The position numbers were made by a program, and so were the translations under genes. The notes beneath the pieces are model-generated. The model was not told the origin of the DNA and did no database searches. It saw only the letters and a list, made by a program, of their open reading frames with translations. Shown here one piece after another: positions 33,876-44,039 of a stretch of DNA of 64,000 nucleotides. How positions within the stretch are numbered: position 1 is the first letter of the stretch; each line of letters begins with the position of its first letter. This DNA comes from Dryas octopetala (lineage: Eukaryota > Streptophyta > Magnoliopsida > Rosales > Rosaceae): the NCBI GenBank assembly GCA_963921425.1, contig OY992834.1, forward strand, positions 1,798,001 to 1,862,000, in the 5' to 3' direction.

Positions 33876-35632
33876 ATGGCGGTCGGACTCTTCACTGCCA
33901 CAACCCCCAAACCCTTCCCTCTCATCCATTCCCCATACCTCCTCCCAATACCCAACCAAACCGTCTTCTTCCCACCTTCAAATCTTTGCCACCAGAAGAG
34001 TACACTCCATAAAACTCCAAGGAAACTATGTTTCACGGTCTATGTATTCATGGAGGACCAAAAACAGAGTACCCATCTCGAGAATTTCACAGAAAAATAC
34101 CCATCAGTACGTGTGGCTGAGAAGTTGGCCAGGACGAAATGGGAGAGGTTCACTTATCTTGTAGCTGCTGTGCTGTCTAGCTTTGGGATTACTTCCATGG
34201 CTGTCATGGCTGCTTATTATAGATTTTACTGGCAAATGGAGGTACTTTCTCTGCCTCTATAAACCACAAAAATTACAAATTTTGTCTTTTGTAGTTAGAG
34301 TTGTTGAATTGGGTGCTTTTTTTGTTTTGTTTTGTGTAGGGTGGGAATGTGCCTTTGTCTGAAATGTTGGGTACAGTTGCTTTATCTGTTGGTGGTGCTG
34401 TAAGTTCACTGAGGCTGACTGCTTCTGAACTGTGTAAAATTTATTAATTTGATTTGGAAGTTGTTAAATTGATTTGGGTACGTATTCTATATTTTCAGGT
34501 GGGTATGGAGTTTTGGGCAAGATGGGCACACAGAGCTCTCTGGCACGCTTCCTTATGGCATATCCACGAGGTGTGCTTCAAATTCTGCTACTCTTTGTTA
34601 TCTGCTTTGAATTGATGCCAACAAAACTTTGAGTTAGTTTTTGTTTCTTTTCAATTGTTGGGAAACCTGCTAAGAAAAAAATATGATAAAGATTGAATTT
34701 TTATTTTTATTTCTTATCCTTTTCCTTCAGTTTCTCAGCTACCAATCAGTTTGTGATTGTTGACATGAACTTTAATTGCAGTCCCACCACCGACCCAGAG
34801 AAGGTCCATTCGAGCTTAACGATGTATTTTTCATAATCAACGCTGGCCCAGCTATTGCCCTCCTCTCTTATGGTTTCTTCCACAAAGGACTTGTTCCTCG
34901 CCTTTGTTTTAGTGCTGTAATAAGTCTCTCTCTCCTTCAGTGTCTTTACGAATCTGAGTTAATTCCTTCATTAACGGCCTTAACTATAATTAATTGTTGG
35001 GGATTAAAAATAAATTATTAAATTTTTTTCTTATTACAAAAAAGACCTTTCGGACTTCCGTTATTGACAAATGGACTTTGAACAGGGTCTTGAAATTACA
35101 GTGTTGGGCATGGTGTACCTGTTTATCCATGATGGTCTGATTCACAAAAGATTCCCGGTGGGCCCCATAGCCAACGTGCCATATTTCAGAAAGGTTGCTG
35201 CAGCTCATCAGGTAAATATCACCGGATGATATATTACACATTTACACTATAATATACATAATGATTCTTTTTTTTTTTTGGCCAAGTACATAATGATTCT
35301 TAATTATATAAATTTAGTCTCATAATTTTATATAATTATGAATTTGTCCCTAACCGAATCTAACTGCCAAGATTTTGCTTGATTTGGATGTTTTGTTGGC
35401 TTCAGCTCCACCACTCGGACAAATTCGAGGGTGTGCCATATGGTTTTTTTCTGGGACCTAAGGTTGGTCTATTATTCTTTAAAATATGTTGTTAAATGTT
35501 AAGCCATGGAATTAATTAACTTAACTATATTTTGTGTGTGGTTTGGTTCTGCAGGAATTGGAAGAAGTGGGAGGCGTAGAAGAGTTGGAAAAGGAGATAG
35601 ACAGAACAATCAAAGCACACAAGGGCTCATGA
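33876..35632 (+). CDS. BCH: Beta-carotene 3-hydroxylase, copy 1
   Basis: Seven exons: 33876-34241, 34340-34399, 34499-34570, 34782-34916, 35086-35211, 35406-35462 and 35555-35632. They give 297 aa. The N-terminal 60-80 residues look like a plastid transit peptide. The non-heme di-iron hydroxylase core keeps all His clusters: AHRALWHASLWHIHESHH, FIHDGLIHKR and AAAHQLHHSD. The enzyme adds hydroxyls to beta rings to make zeaxanthin. Compared with copy 2 the first exon lacks 12 codons between EK and PSVRV. The core also has substitutions at sites that are conserved in copy 2 (VFFIINA, PRLCFSAGLEITVLG). Exons 2-7 have the same lengths as copy 2 (60, 72, 135, 126, 57 and 78 nt), so the pair arose by duplication. 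Intron 5 and the 3' region each carry a poly(A)/(T) insert that copy 2 lacks. Confidence 0.93.
35255..35301 (-). repeat. Poly(T) micro-insertion in BCH copy 1 intron, empty site in copy 2
   Basis: TACATAATGATTCTT at 35255-35269 and 35287-35301 encloses T10 then GGCCAAG. The matching intron of copy 2 has one TACATAATGATTCTT (43663-43677) and no insert. On the other strand the insert is CTTGGCC plus A10, like the AGTGGCC plus A insert at 1911. Confidence 0.85.
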
Positions 35633-35634
35633 CT

Positions 35635-35687
35635 AAATTATTAAAGTTGTTAATGGACAAAAAAAAATTATTAAAGTTGTTGATGGA
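35635..35687 (+). repeat. Poly(A) micro-insertion after BCH copy 1 stop, absent from copy 2
   Basis: A 23-bp sequence starting AAATTATTAAAGTTGTT (35635-35657) recurs at 35665-35687 with one mismatch, and encloses CAAAAAA. At the same place copy 2 (44041 onward) has a single, slightly diverged copy. Confidence 0.7.
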
Positions 35688-36351
35688 ATCCCATTTCAAT
35701 TATTTCCTATGGGATTAAAATTTGCAGTGTAGAGAAGTGATAGAGATACAAAGTAAATGGTTTTGTGATCATTTGTGTATTACATGGTGGAAAACAGAGC
35801 AAATATGAGACTGAACTGAGATAAGCTAGCTTATTACAATTCTGTATCACTGTATGTGTGCCAAAACGCTGTGGCAGCTAGAGTTTTTTCAATGAGAAAA
35901 AGTGTGTTAATTATGATTTATATGAGGACTAGGGAATTGACTCCAATAACAGACATTACATAAGCTAATCGAAAGCTGAAACAGGGTATTTGATGAAATG
36001 TCTCAAAGACACAATCACATAAGCCAAGATTAGTCTAAGACAATGTGTCAAAGAGGCATTATAGAAATTAGGAGAGGGCTGAGACAAGTACCTTTTATGT
36101 TCTTTCCATTAGACCAAATTCACATCACAGTTATTTTCTTGTTTTCTCTCCTTAATTTCTGACTCTGATCATTTGTTTCATTTTCTAAATGACTTGCAGA
36201 GAGTATTCATATAGCCTACAGAAAAGAAAAAAAAACAGACATCTTTCAAAACTACTTCAATTTTATTGACATTCAAATTCCAACATTGTTGAAACATACG
36301 ATGCTACCTTCCATTTCTGCACCAAAATTCCATATAATTAATACAGTACTC
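35688..36351. other. 3' flanks of BCH copy 1 and polygalacturonase
   Basis: Convergent 3' flanks. Bases up to about 35920 still resemble the flank of BCH copy 2. Bases 36102-36350 match the RLK-side duplicated segment described separately. Confidence 0.5.
36102..36198 (+). pseudogene. Relic of RLK last-intron sequence
   Basis: This stretch matches 30838-30936, the last intron of the RLK gene, at roughly 85 percent (shared CCAAATTCACA, TTATTTTCTT, CTGACTCTGATCAT, CTAAATGACTTGCA). Two bases later the sequence continues as the partner of 31388-31593. So an RLK-polygalacturonase junction was duplicated, and this copy lost the RLK exons. Confidence 0.75.
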
Positions 36352-38271
36352 TCAGAAGAAGGGGGTACCGGCAGAACAAGTCTTCAACTTAACATTCTCA
36401 ATGGCCAACCTATCCTGAGGGAAAGGACAATCAACTACTTGTTTCTTCTCCGGCAACAAATCGCATGCTTTTGGGGTCACATTGCTGGTAATCCCCTCAA
36501 TATCAGTACAGTTCCATTGTAATATTTTGGGCTTCTCAGTCAGTGAGATGGTCACATTAGAAATGCAGATTCCCTTGAAAGGGTCATTAGGAATTCCATC
36601 CAGCCTTGCTGAATAAGTAACATTGTCGGCCACAACCTCTTTGTAGTTGATGTTTTGAATCACAGGCAGTGCTTTTGGATCAAAGCCAGGGTCTGGGTGT
36701 GAACCATAAGACCCAGTCATCCAAAAAACATACTTCATAGTCTTGAGGGTCATTCTTCTTACATAGATGTCTTTCACATAAGCTCCTCTTCCTATGGCTG
36801 TTTTGATCCTTATGCTGGATTGGGTGTCAATGGCTGTGATGTCTTCAGCTCTAACGTCTTTGATTCCGCCGGACATTTCGCTGCCTAGTGCAATGGTAGC
36901 ACTGTCAGGTGAAATGCAGGTAAGCCTTCTGATAACAAGGTGCTGGGTTGGCATCCCAACTTTGATTCCATACTCATCCCACCCACTCTTCACTGCAATG
37001 CAGTCATCCCCAGAGACTATGTAGCAGTCTTCTATTCTAGTTTGTGTACACGAATCTGAAAAGGGTGGAAAACAAAAAAACAGGAACATGAATTGTCAGT
37101 CTAATGTGAAATTTCAAAAACTAACTTAAGGGGTCTCGAGCACTACTAATAGCTTATATTTTTAAAACTCTGAAAAGCAAACCAACCTGGGTCTATCCCA
37201 TCTGTGTTAGGAGAGTCAATTGGTGCAAGGATAGTGAGTCTTTGGATTATAATATTGCTGCAAATACCAGAATGTTATCACACAATGATATACACATATA
37301 TGTGAGTGTATTAATGCTTGAGAATATTAGGTACTGTTGATGATAGAAAAATGGTCAAACCTGCTGTATATGGGATGGACAAACCACGAAGGAGAATTGA
37401 CCAAAGTAAGATTAGATATTTGGATCTGATCAGAGTACATAATCTCAATCATGTAGGGTCGGGTGACCTTCAAACTGCCCTGGTGGAACTTGTCCCACCA
37501 AGACTTACCTTGGCCATCAATGGTGCCATTGTTACCTAATTAATGGTCGATTAACAAGGAATTGAAACACATTAACATGATTGACCAAGAATCAAGGTAA
37601 ATTAATTAGTAGAATTTAACCAACTGGGGTCTAATCAAAGAAACTCATTAACATGATTTGACCCAAAATCAAGGTAATATTTGATTAATTACCGGTAATT
37701 ACGACATCAGTGAGGTTTGTTCCAAAAATGAGACTGCTAAATCTTCCATCAGGGGCATCTCTACCTCTACCATATGAAGGTAGTACTGGAAGAAGAGGCC
37801 ACTCTGACTCATCCTGTCCATTTGATCATGCAAATTAGGGTCAATTTTACATGAAAAAAATTGGCTCATATGAATAGAAGTTTCCCTAAAATAAAAGAGT
37901 AAAAAGAGAAGTTCACGGTCAATTTAGTTGACAGCCTGCAAGCATACCACATTCTCATTTCTCAGGGTCAAAGTTAATCAATTAATTCCCAATTAAGAAG
38001 ATTTGAACCATCCGATCGACCATAATAAAAAATAAGATTTGAATTTTAACTAGCTAGTATCGATCCCTAGTCTTGAGGACAACATCACATCTTCCAAATT
38101 AGATGATTCTAATTTTGTATTGCCAAAGACGAGAAATACAAACAAAAAAAAAACTAAAATTAAGTAAATTATTATATGTGCCGATTAATAAAATGTTGTA
38201 TGTTGTAACTACTGGCTAGCTTATTAATAAAGAACTCTATATATAATTTTCACCATAAGTTTGTGAGTCAC

Positions 38272-38302
<31 letters not shown>

Positions 38303-39143
38303 TAAAATTCACATGACCAGCACATAATCAAAAGAATTTCTCTAAAGAAATATTATGGAACCACAAACTAATGCAAGAAATGAAACCTGAGATGCAAGAA
38401 TAACAGCATCCTTATGGAGGAAAAGGGTAAAATGGCTAGTGACATTGAAGCTTCCAGTTAGCCATTTCCCCGGTGGTACAATAAGCTGTGCTCCGCCATC
38501 TGATGCATACTTGCTGAGCTTATCAATCGCCGCCTTGAACGCCTTTGTGTTCGATGTTTTCCCGTCACCAACAGCTCCAAAATCAGTCAGAAGAGCACTA
38601 TGCTTCCGGCAGTTAATGGCGGGGTAGTGGACCGTGTCCAAAATCTCTTGTGTTCTACATTCTGCCCCTCTTAGGAAGAAGAGTAATCCCAATATAACAA
38701 TGGTTGCACCAGCGAACTGCAATTAAAAAAGAAAAACGGGAACATAATTCATTTGGTTTGACCATGTATTCAAATTTTCCATGTAAATAACAAAATTTAG
38801 AAAATTAATTGCATCTCAGTATAAAAATATTTAACATTTATATATAATTAAAAAAATGTGGTAAAATATGGTACAAGAAAAATTACTCGGATCGATAAAA
38901 TATTAAAAACCAATTAAGTTATTGATGAGTAAAACCCAGAAAGAGGAATCATGGATTGTCAAAAATGAGAAAAATAAACCCACGTAAAAAAACCCCTTAT
39001 TAGTCTATTTTGATGAGATTCAACCTAGAAAACAAGCAAAAAATACATTGAAAATATGAAAACAAATTTATTTTGGCATGGGGTATGACTGTATGAGTGA
39101 GATGGTCATGGTACTGGTGAAGAAAAGAACGTACATGGGACAT
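36352..39143 (-). CDS. Polygalacturonase-like GH28 protein, secreted
   Basis: Six exons on the minus strand: 39143-39135 (Met-Ser-His), 38716-38387, 37813-37693, 37535-37361, 37257-37187 and 37055-36352, giving 469 aa. The three-codon first exon is inferred from a GTACGT donor, a matching phase and a TATA box 80 bp upstream; there is no ATG in the second exon before the signal sequence. A signal peptide (about 1-22) precedes LTDFGAVGDGKTSNTKAF. Catalytic motifs are NTDG (229-232) and SGDD (250-253) with RIKT at 318-321. The usual GHG box is replaced by SPDSA (284-288), as in the plant clade annotated 'probable polygalacturonase', so activity on pectin is uncertain. It lies between the two BCH genes on the opposite strand. 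Confidence 0.88.
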
Positions 39144-39221
39144 TGTAGATTTTGGGCAGGGGTCCATGGTCTGGAAACTTGGAAGGGCTATTGTACATTT
39201 TGTTTAGGGAGAAAGAGAGGA

Positions 39222-39228
39222 ATTTATA
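39222..39228 (-). promoter_or_regulatory. TATA box, polygalacturonase gene
   Basis: TATAAAT on the minus strand, about 80 bp upstream of the proposed first-exon ATG. It supports that small exon. Confidence 0.5.
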
Positions 39229-40219
39229 GGGGTGCATTGGATTGCATACTAGGAAGGATATCTGACTATCTGAGGGTGCGTGGATACGCTACTGATGACG
39301 ATTAATAACGAACGTGGTCTTTTGAAATTTGTACAATATAGCAAGTATAACGGCAATTAATTAAATATATACCTCAATTTATGTAACAAAAATGATGTGT
39401 ATGAAAAGTACACGTGGTCTGCGTGCATGTGGATTATGGGTCTTCTTGCTTTCTGGTTTCATCTTTCTTTCTTTCTTTCTCATGTTTCAGTTTAAGAATT
39501 TTTACCTCTATGTTTCTTGTTTTTCTTTTTCACTTTTAATTTGAGGGAAAATAATTCAAACCTATAATCTTTTCTAACAAAATTTAGCTTAATCAGTGGT
39601 TATTTCTCTTTTTATTTTTTATTTTTGAACTCTCTCACTTTTGAATGGCTGCATTGATTGAGCATATAGGATGTATATGATTTAATTCCACCTTAAATAA
39701 GAGAAAGTTTTTGTCTCTGACATACTCGTCATTTGTGGAGAAAAATCCCTAATTGAGATTCCAAGTGCAAAAGTTTAATGTAGAAGGGTGAATTGTATCC
39801 ATATTATTAAATGACTTGATTCTATGTATCCATGCATGGTACTAATTAATTGAGTCAGTAATAAGCTAGAGGATATATATATATATATATATGTATACTA
39901 GTCATGCAAACCCTTATCAATGACTTAATTTGTTCACAAGCTAAGTAAGGACTGATTGAATTAGACCCATATACATGTTATGAGAGAAAGATCGATCACA
40001 TGATCATTACACACAAAAATTCCTCCAAATCACATTTAAACCCATATCCATATATATGCTGCAAATCCATTCATGTAAGTAAATAATCTCGCAATTGGAA
40101 CTTGTGGAGAACATATATGATTGCTATACTGTATACATATACATGTCAATCAAAGTAGCAGAAAGAAACTTAATTAGTGTGGCAATTAGGGCCATTGGTA
40201 TTGCCTTAATTCTGGTTGA
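39229..40219. other. Intergenic, polygalacturonase promoter to S1-type gene
   Basis: AT-rich DNA with a (TA)n run at about 39874-39892. No gene seen. Confidence 0.5.
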
Positions 40220-40660
40220 TTATTGTTCCTGAAGTTTACCATAAAACCAGCCTCCATCATTTGGAGCGTTCCACCTGAATATTAAGCCGGTGTTTAACAA
40301 CTTGTTAGAGTCATACACATCATACGTAGCTGAAACTTGTTCTCCAGGAATTATTTCCCAAATAAAGGAACACCGATACACTGTATTGCTAAAAATGGAC
40401 GTCCATGGCTTCCACCATGGGATGTCGAATTTCCAGCTCCAACTCTCCCTGGATCCAAGACTCCGCTGCCCAAAATCTTTATGTTCGCCGCTAATACTTT
40501 TGCAACCACACCATATTTTTCTTCCTTGTTTCAACTCATTTACTATTGTCACGCTGTACTCTGCCAAAACCAATTGTGAATTTTGTCCCACAATTAGTAC
40601 CATTATTACCAATGCAACAAGCATTCCATGGCTGGACTGGCCCCAAGGTAGACTTCCCAT
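40220..40660 (-). CDS. Plant self-incompatibility S1-family secreted protein (SPH)
   Basis: A single exon of 146 aa. Residues 1-33 are a signal peptide ending around SQLVLA. The mature part fits the S1 fold: YSVTIVNEL, then IWCGCKSISGEHKDFG, WSWKFDIP, and TVYRCSFIWEI. Cys are at 51, 53 and 97, one fewer than the four common in the family. The usual DLG reads DFG. The founding member is the poppy pistil S determinant, but most plant members have no self-incompatibility role and are small secreted proteins of unknown function. Single-exon structure and length are normal. Confidence 0.88.
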   Translation of the reverse strand: MGSLPWGQSSHGMLVALVIMVLIVGQNSQLVLAEYSVTIVNELKQGRKIWCGCKSISGEHKDFGQRSLGSRESWSWKFDIPWWKPWTSIFSNTVYRCSFIWEIIPGEQVSATYDVYDSNKLLNTGLIFRWNAPNDGGWFYGKLQEQ

Positions 40661-42247
40661 TTGTCGTTAATTATATGCAAGTGATTGGATGCCAAGAAAA
40701 TGTAAAAAAGCAAAATGGGACTTATTGTTGAATGATGTGTTGGGAGCTTGAAAATATATATAGAATTGCATTATTGCTATTTTTGTGAGTTCAGTTATAA
40801 GTGCATGGTGTTATATTCATATATAAGTTGTTATGGAAACCACATTTCTGTTATGGGTTGTTTGTTTCCTTAACATTTTAATTATGTTTTTTTCCTTTAA
40901 AAAAAAAAACTATATGCAAAAAATTCATCTTGCTAGCATGATGGATTGAGTTGAAAAGAGGATGATGTATACTAATCAAATTCTCTTCAATGACTTTTGT
41001 TCACAAGCAACTAACTTCTGCAATGAATGCGCCCATCCTTCCCACATATTCTTAGCTTCTCCCCCATATCCATATGCTACAAATCCATACGTAAGTATGT
41101 AACAGTGTAACTGTGTAAGTTAGGCAAAAAGCGAAAAAGTAAATGATCTTGTCCCCCAGTGTACCAAAAAACACAAATACATGATCAGGAATTGTCAAAA
41201 AATTTCAGCCCAACATGCTTTACAACTTAAGTCCGTATTTGAGTTCAACCCAACGTGCATTACACCAACGAGATTGGGCTTGGCTACTAAGCCCATCGAA
41301 AAATTATACCATTATTAGCAGACGCGGGATGGGGCCACGGGTCCTCCACGTGTCCAATTAGACGACTGTGAACTCGCCACCAGTCATGTACACGGAGCCT
41401 AACATTGGGACCAATCCCTGTGCGAGAAGACGATTAACTAACGTCGCTACTCGCAAAAAGGTATCGGGTCGCTAGTGATATCATAGAGTGCTACGTGGCG
41501 TTCTATACAGCTACTCAAGTGGGAGCTCTCACGCTGTCGTTTCACCAATCTGCCATGTGATTCGCTGTCGTCCTCTACGCAGTACGCAATCCCGCGGCGG
41601 CCCATCCGCCTCACATTTCCTAGTCCCTGCCTGACAAGTGTCATATACCCACCTCCACTTCACAATTCTCGCCCGTCTCCTATGCACTAAATCACCCAAA
41701 ATACCACCGACTTAGTGCCTTTGATGTATTGCCAAGGTCAAATTAACTTCACCAAAAATTCCTTATAGTTGTCAGTCTTGTGACTGTGTCATTTTTTAAT
41801 AATTGCAACATAAGTAGATTTATTTTAAACTTTGTTTTTTCTTTTGGCCACGAACTTTAGAATAGTTTAACTTATTTGTTACAATTTAGAATTAAGAATG
41901 TATTCTTAAAGTACAATAATTAAGAAATTATATAAACAAATTGACACAATTAAAACTAAAACAGGGACAAACGAAAATTTGGCCTTTGGCTCTTCAGTTG
42001 ATATTTTTGGCCACGTGAATGGTGTCGTAGTAATATAGGCGAGAAATAATGACTTATCAATTTTTAACGTTCCGTATGAGGATTTTAAGGGTCGTTTTAA
42101 ACTCATAAGTTTGTCAGATAGAAGATGTGGTGTCTGTTCACTTCAAATTCCACCTTGCTTATAGACCTCTCCAGACTCCGCACTCTTACACCTATTCTGT
42201 CTCTCTCTCTCTCTGTCTGAACCTCAGCCAACTAGCCAAGTACTTCC
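40661..42247. other. Intergenic, S1-type promoter to BCH copy 2
   Basis: A TATATATA motif at 40755-40762, about 95 bp upstream of the S1-type ATG, is a likely TATA box. The stretch 41320-41650 is GC-richer with several ACGT cores, including CCACGTGTCC near 41347. Homology to BCH copy 1 begins only about 50-60 bp before the BCH ATG. No gene seen. Confidence 0.45.
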
Positions 42248-44039
42248 ATGGCGGTGGGACTCTTCGCCGCCACAACCCCCAAACCCTTTCGTCTCGTCCA
42301 ATCCTCATACCTCCTCCCAAAACCCAACCCAACCGTCTTCTTCCCACCTTCAAATCTCTGCCACCAGAAGACAGCCCAATACAGGACTCGAAGGAAGCTA
42401 TGCTTCACGGTCTATGTAGTCATGGAGGACCAAAAACAGAGTACCCGTGTCGAGAGTTTCACAGAAAAGGGCCCAGATACTGATAATCCTCAGATCCCAC
42501 CAGTAATTCCATCAGTGCGTGTGGTTGAGAGGTTGGCCAGGAAGAAATCGGAGAGGTTCACTTATCTTGTTGCTGCTGTGATGTCTAGCTTTGGGGTTAC
42601 TTCCTTGGCTGTCATGGCCGTTTATTACAGATTTTACTGGCAAATGGAGGTACTTTCTCTGCCTCTATAAACCTCAAAATTCACAAAATTTTGTCTTTCT
42701 CTGGTTGAGTTGTTGAATTGAGTGTTTTTTTTGTGTAGGGTGGGAATGTGCCTTTGTCTGAAATGTTGGGTACATTTGCTCTATCTGTTGGTGCTGCTGT
42801 AAGTTCACTGAGACTGACTGTACCTGAATTGGGGAAAATTTGTAAAATGGATTTGGAAGTTTGTGTTCTGGAAGCTGCTAAATCGATTTGGGTACTCTAT
42901 ATTTTCAGGTGGGTATGGAGTTTTGGGCAAGATGGGCTCACAAAGCTCTCTGGCACGCTTCCTTATGGCATATGCACGAGGTTTGCTTCAAACTCTGCTA
43001 CTCTTTGTAATCTGTTTTTATGCCAACAAAATTTAGAGTTTGGGTTTTTGTTTCTTTTCATTTCTTGGGGAAGCAGCTAAGTATGAGAACTTAAGAAACA
43101 TGAAAAGATTGAGTTTTCATTTTAAATTTTTATCCCTTTCTTTCATTCTCAGTAACGAATCAGTGTTTGATTGCTGAGATGAACTTTAATTGCAGTCCCA
43201 CCACCGACCCAGAGAAGGTCCATTCGAGCTTAACGATGTATTTGCCATAATCAACGCTGGCCCAGCTATAGCCCTCCTCTCTTATGGTTTCTTCCACAAA
43301 GGCCATGTTCCTGGCCTTTGTTTTGGTGCTGTAAGTCTCTCTTTCAATATCTTTATGAATCCGAGTTTATTCCTTAATCAATGGCTTTAATCATAATTAA
43401 CTGCTGGGGATCATAATATATCTTTTTCTTAAAAATATATTACTAAAGGGACCTTTGGAACTTCCACTATTGACATATTGACCTTGAACAGGGACTTGGA
43501 ATTACAGTGTTTGGCATAGCGTATATGTTTGTCCACGATGGTCTGGTTCACAAAAGATTCCCAGTGGGTCCCATAGCCAACGTGCCCTATTTCAGAAAGG
43601 TTGCTGCAGCTCATCAGGTAAATATCACCAGATTATATATAACATGACTGTACACTATAATATACATAATGATTCTTAATTATATATATATTTAGTCTCA
43701 TAATTCTATTTAACTATGAATTTGTCCCTAACCGAATCTAACTGTCAAGATTTTGTTTTATTTGGATGTTTTGGCTTCAGCTCCACCACTCAGACAAATT
43801 CGAGGGTGTTCCATATGGTTTGTTTCTGGGACCAAAGGTTGGTCTACCATTCTTTAATATCTAATTAATCAAATTAATTTTGTCTTGGACTTCCAAACAT
43901 GTATATTTTTTAGCCAGGAGTTGAATCAAATTAATCATATTTTGTGTGTGGTGTGGTGCAGGAACTGGAAGAAGTGGGGGGACTAGAAGAGTTGGAAAAG
44001 GAGATAGAAAGGAGAATCAAAGCATACAATGGCTCATGA
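42248..44039 (+). CDS. BCH: Beta-carotene 3-hydroxylase, copy 2
   Basis: Seven exons: 42248-42649, 42739-42798, 42909-42980, 43196-43330, 43492-43617, 43781-43837 and 43962-44039. They give 309 aa, the usual plant length. A transit-peptide-like N-terminus is followed by two membrane segments and the di-iron His clusters: H165 and H170 with H175 and H177 (WAHKALWHASLWHMHE), H180 and H181, H238 and H243 (FVHDGLVHKRFPVGPIANVP), and H264, H267 and H268. It converts beta-carotene to beta-cryptoxanthin and zeaxanthin in plastids. Core sequence is closer to what I remember as the family consensus than copy 1 is, so this looks like the conserved member of the pair. Arabidopsis BCH1 and BCH2 lie in the two blocks that match this window. 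Confidence 0.95.

Noticed and set aside
40220-40660. The S1-family gene as part of a self-incompatibility locus
   Set aside because: Rosaceae-type systems use S-RNase and F-box genes, and most S1-family proteins are unrelated to incompatibility; no S-RNase or SFB is nearby.
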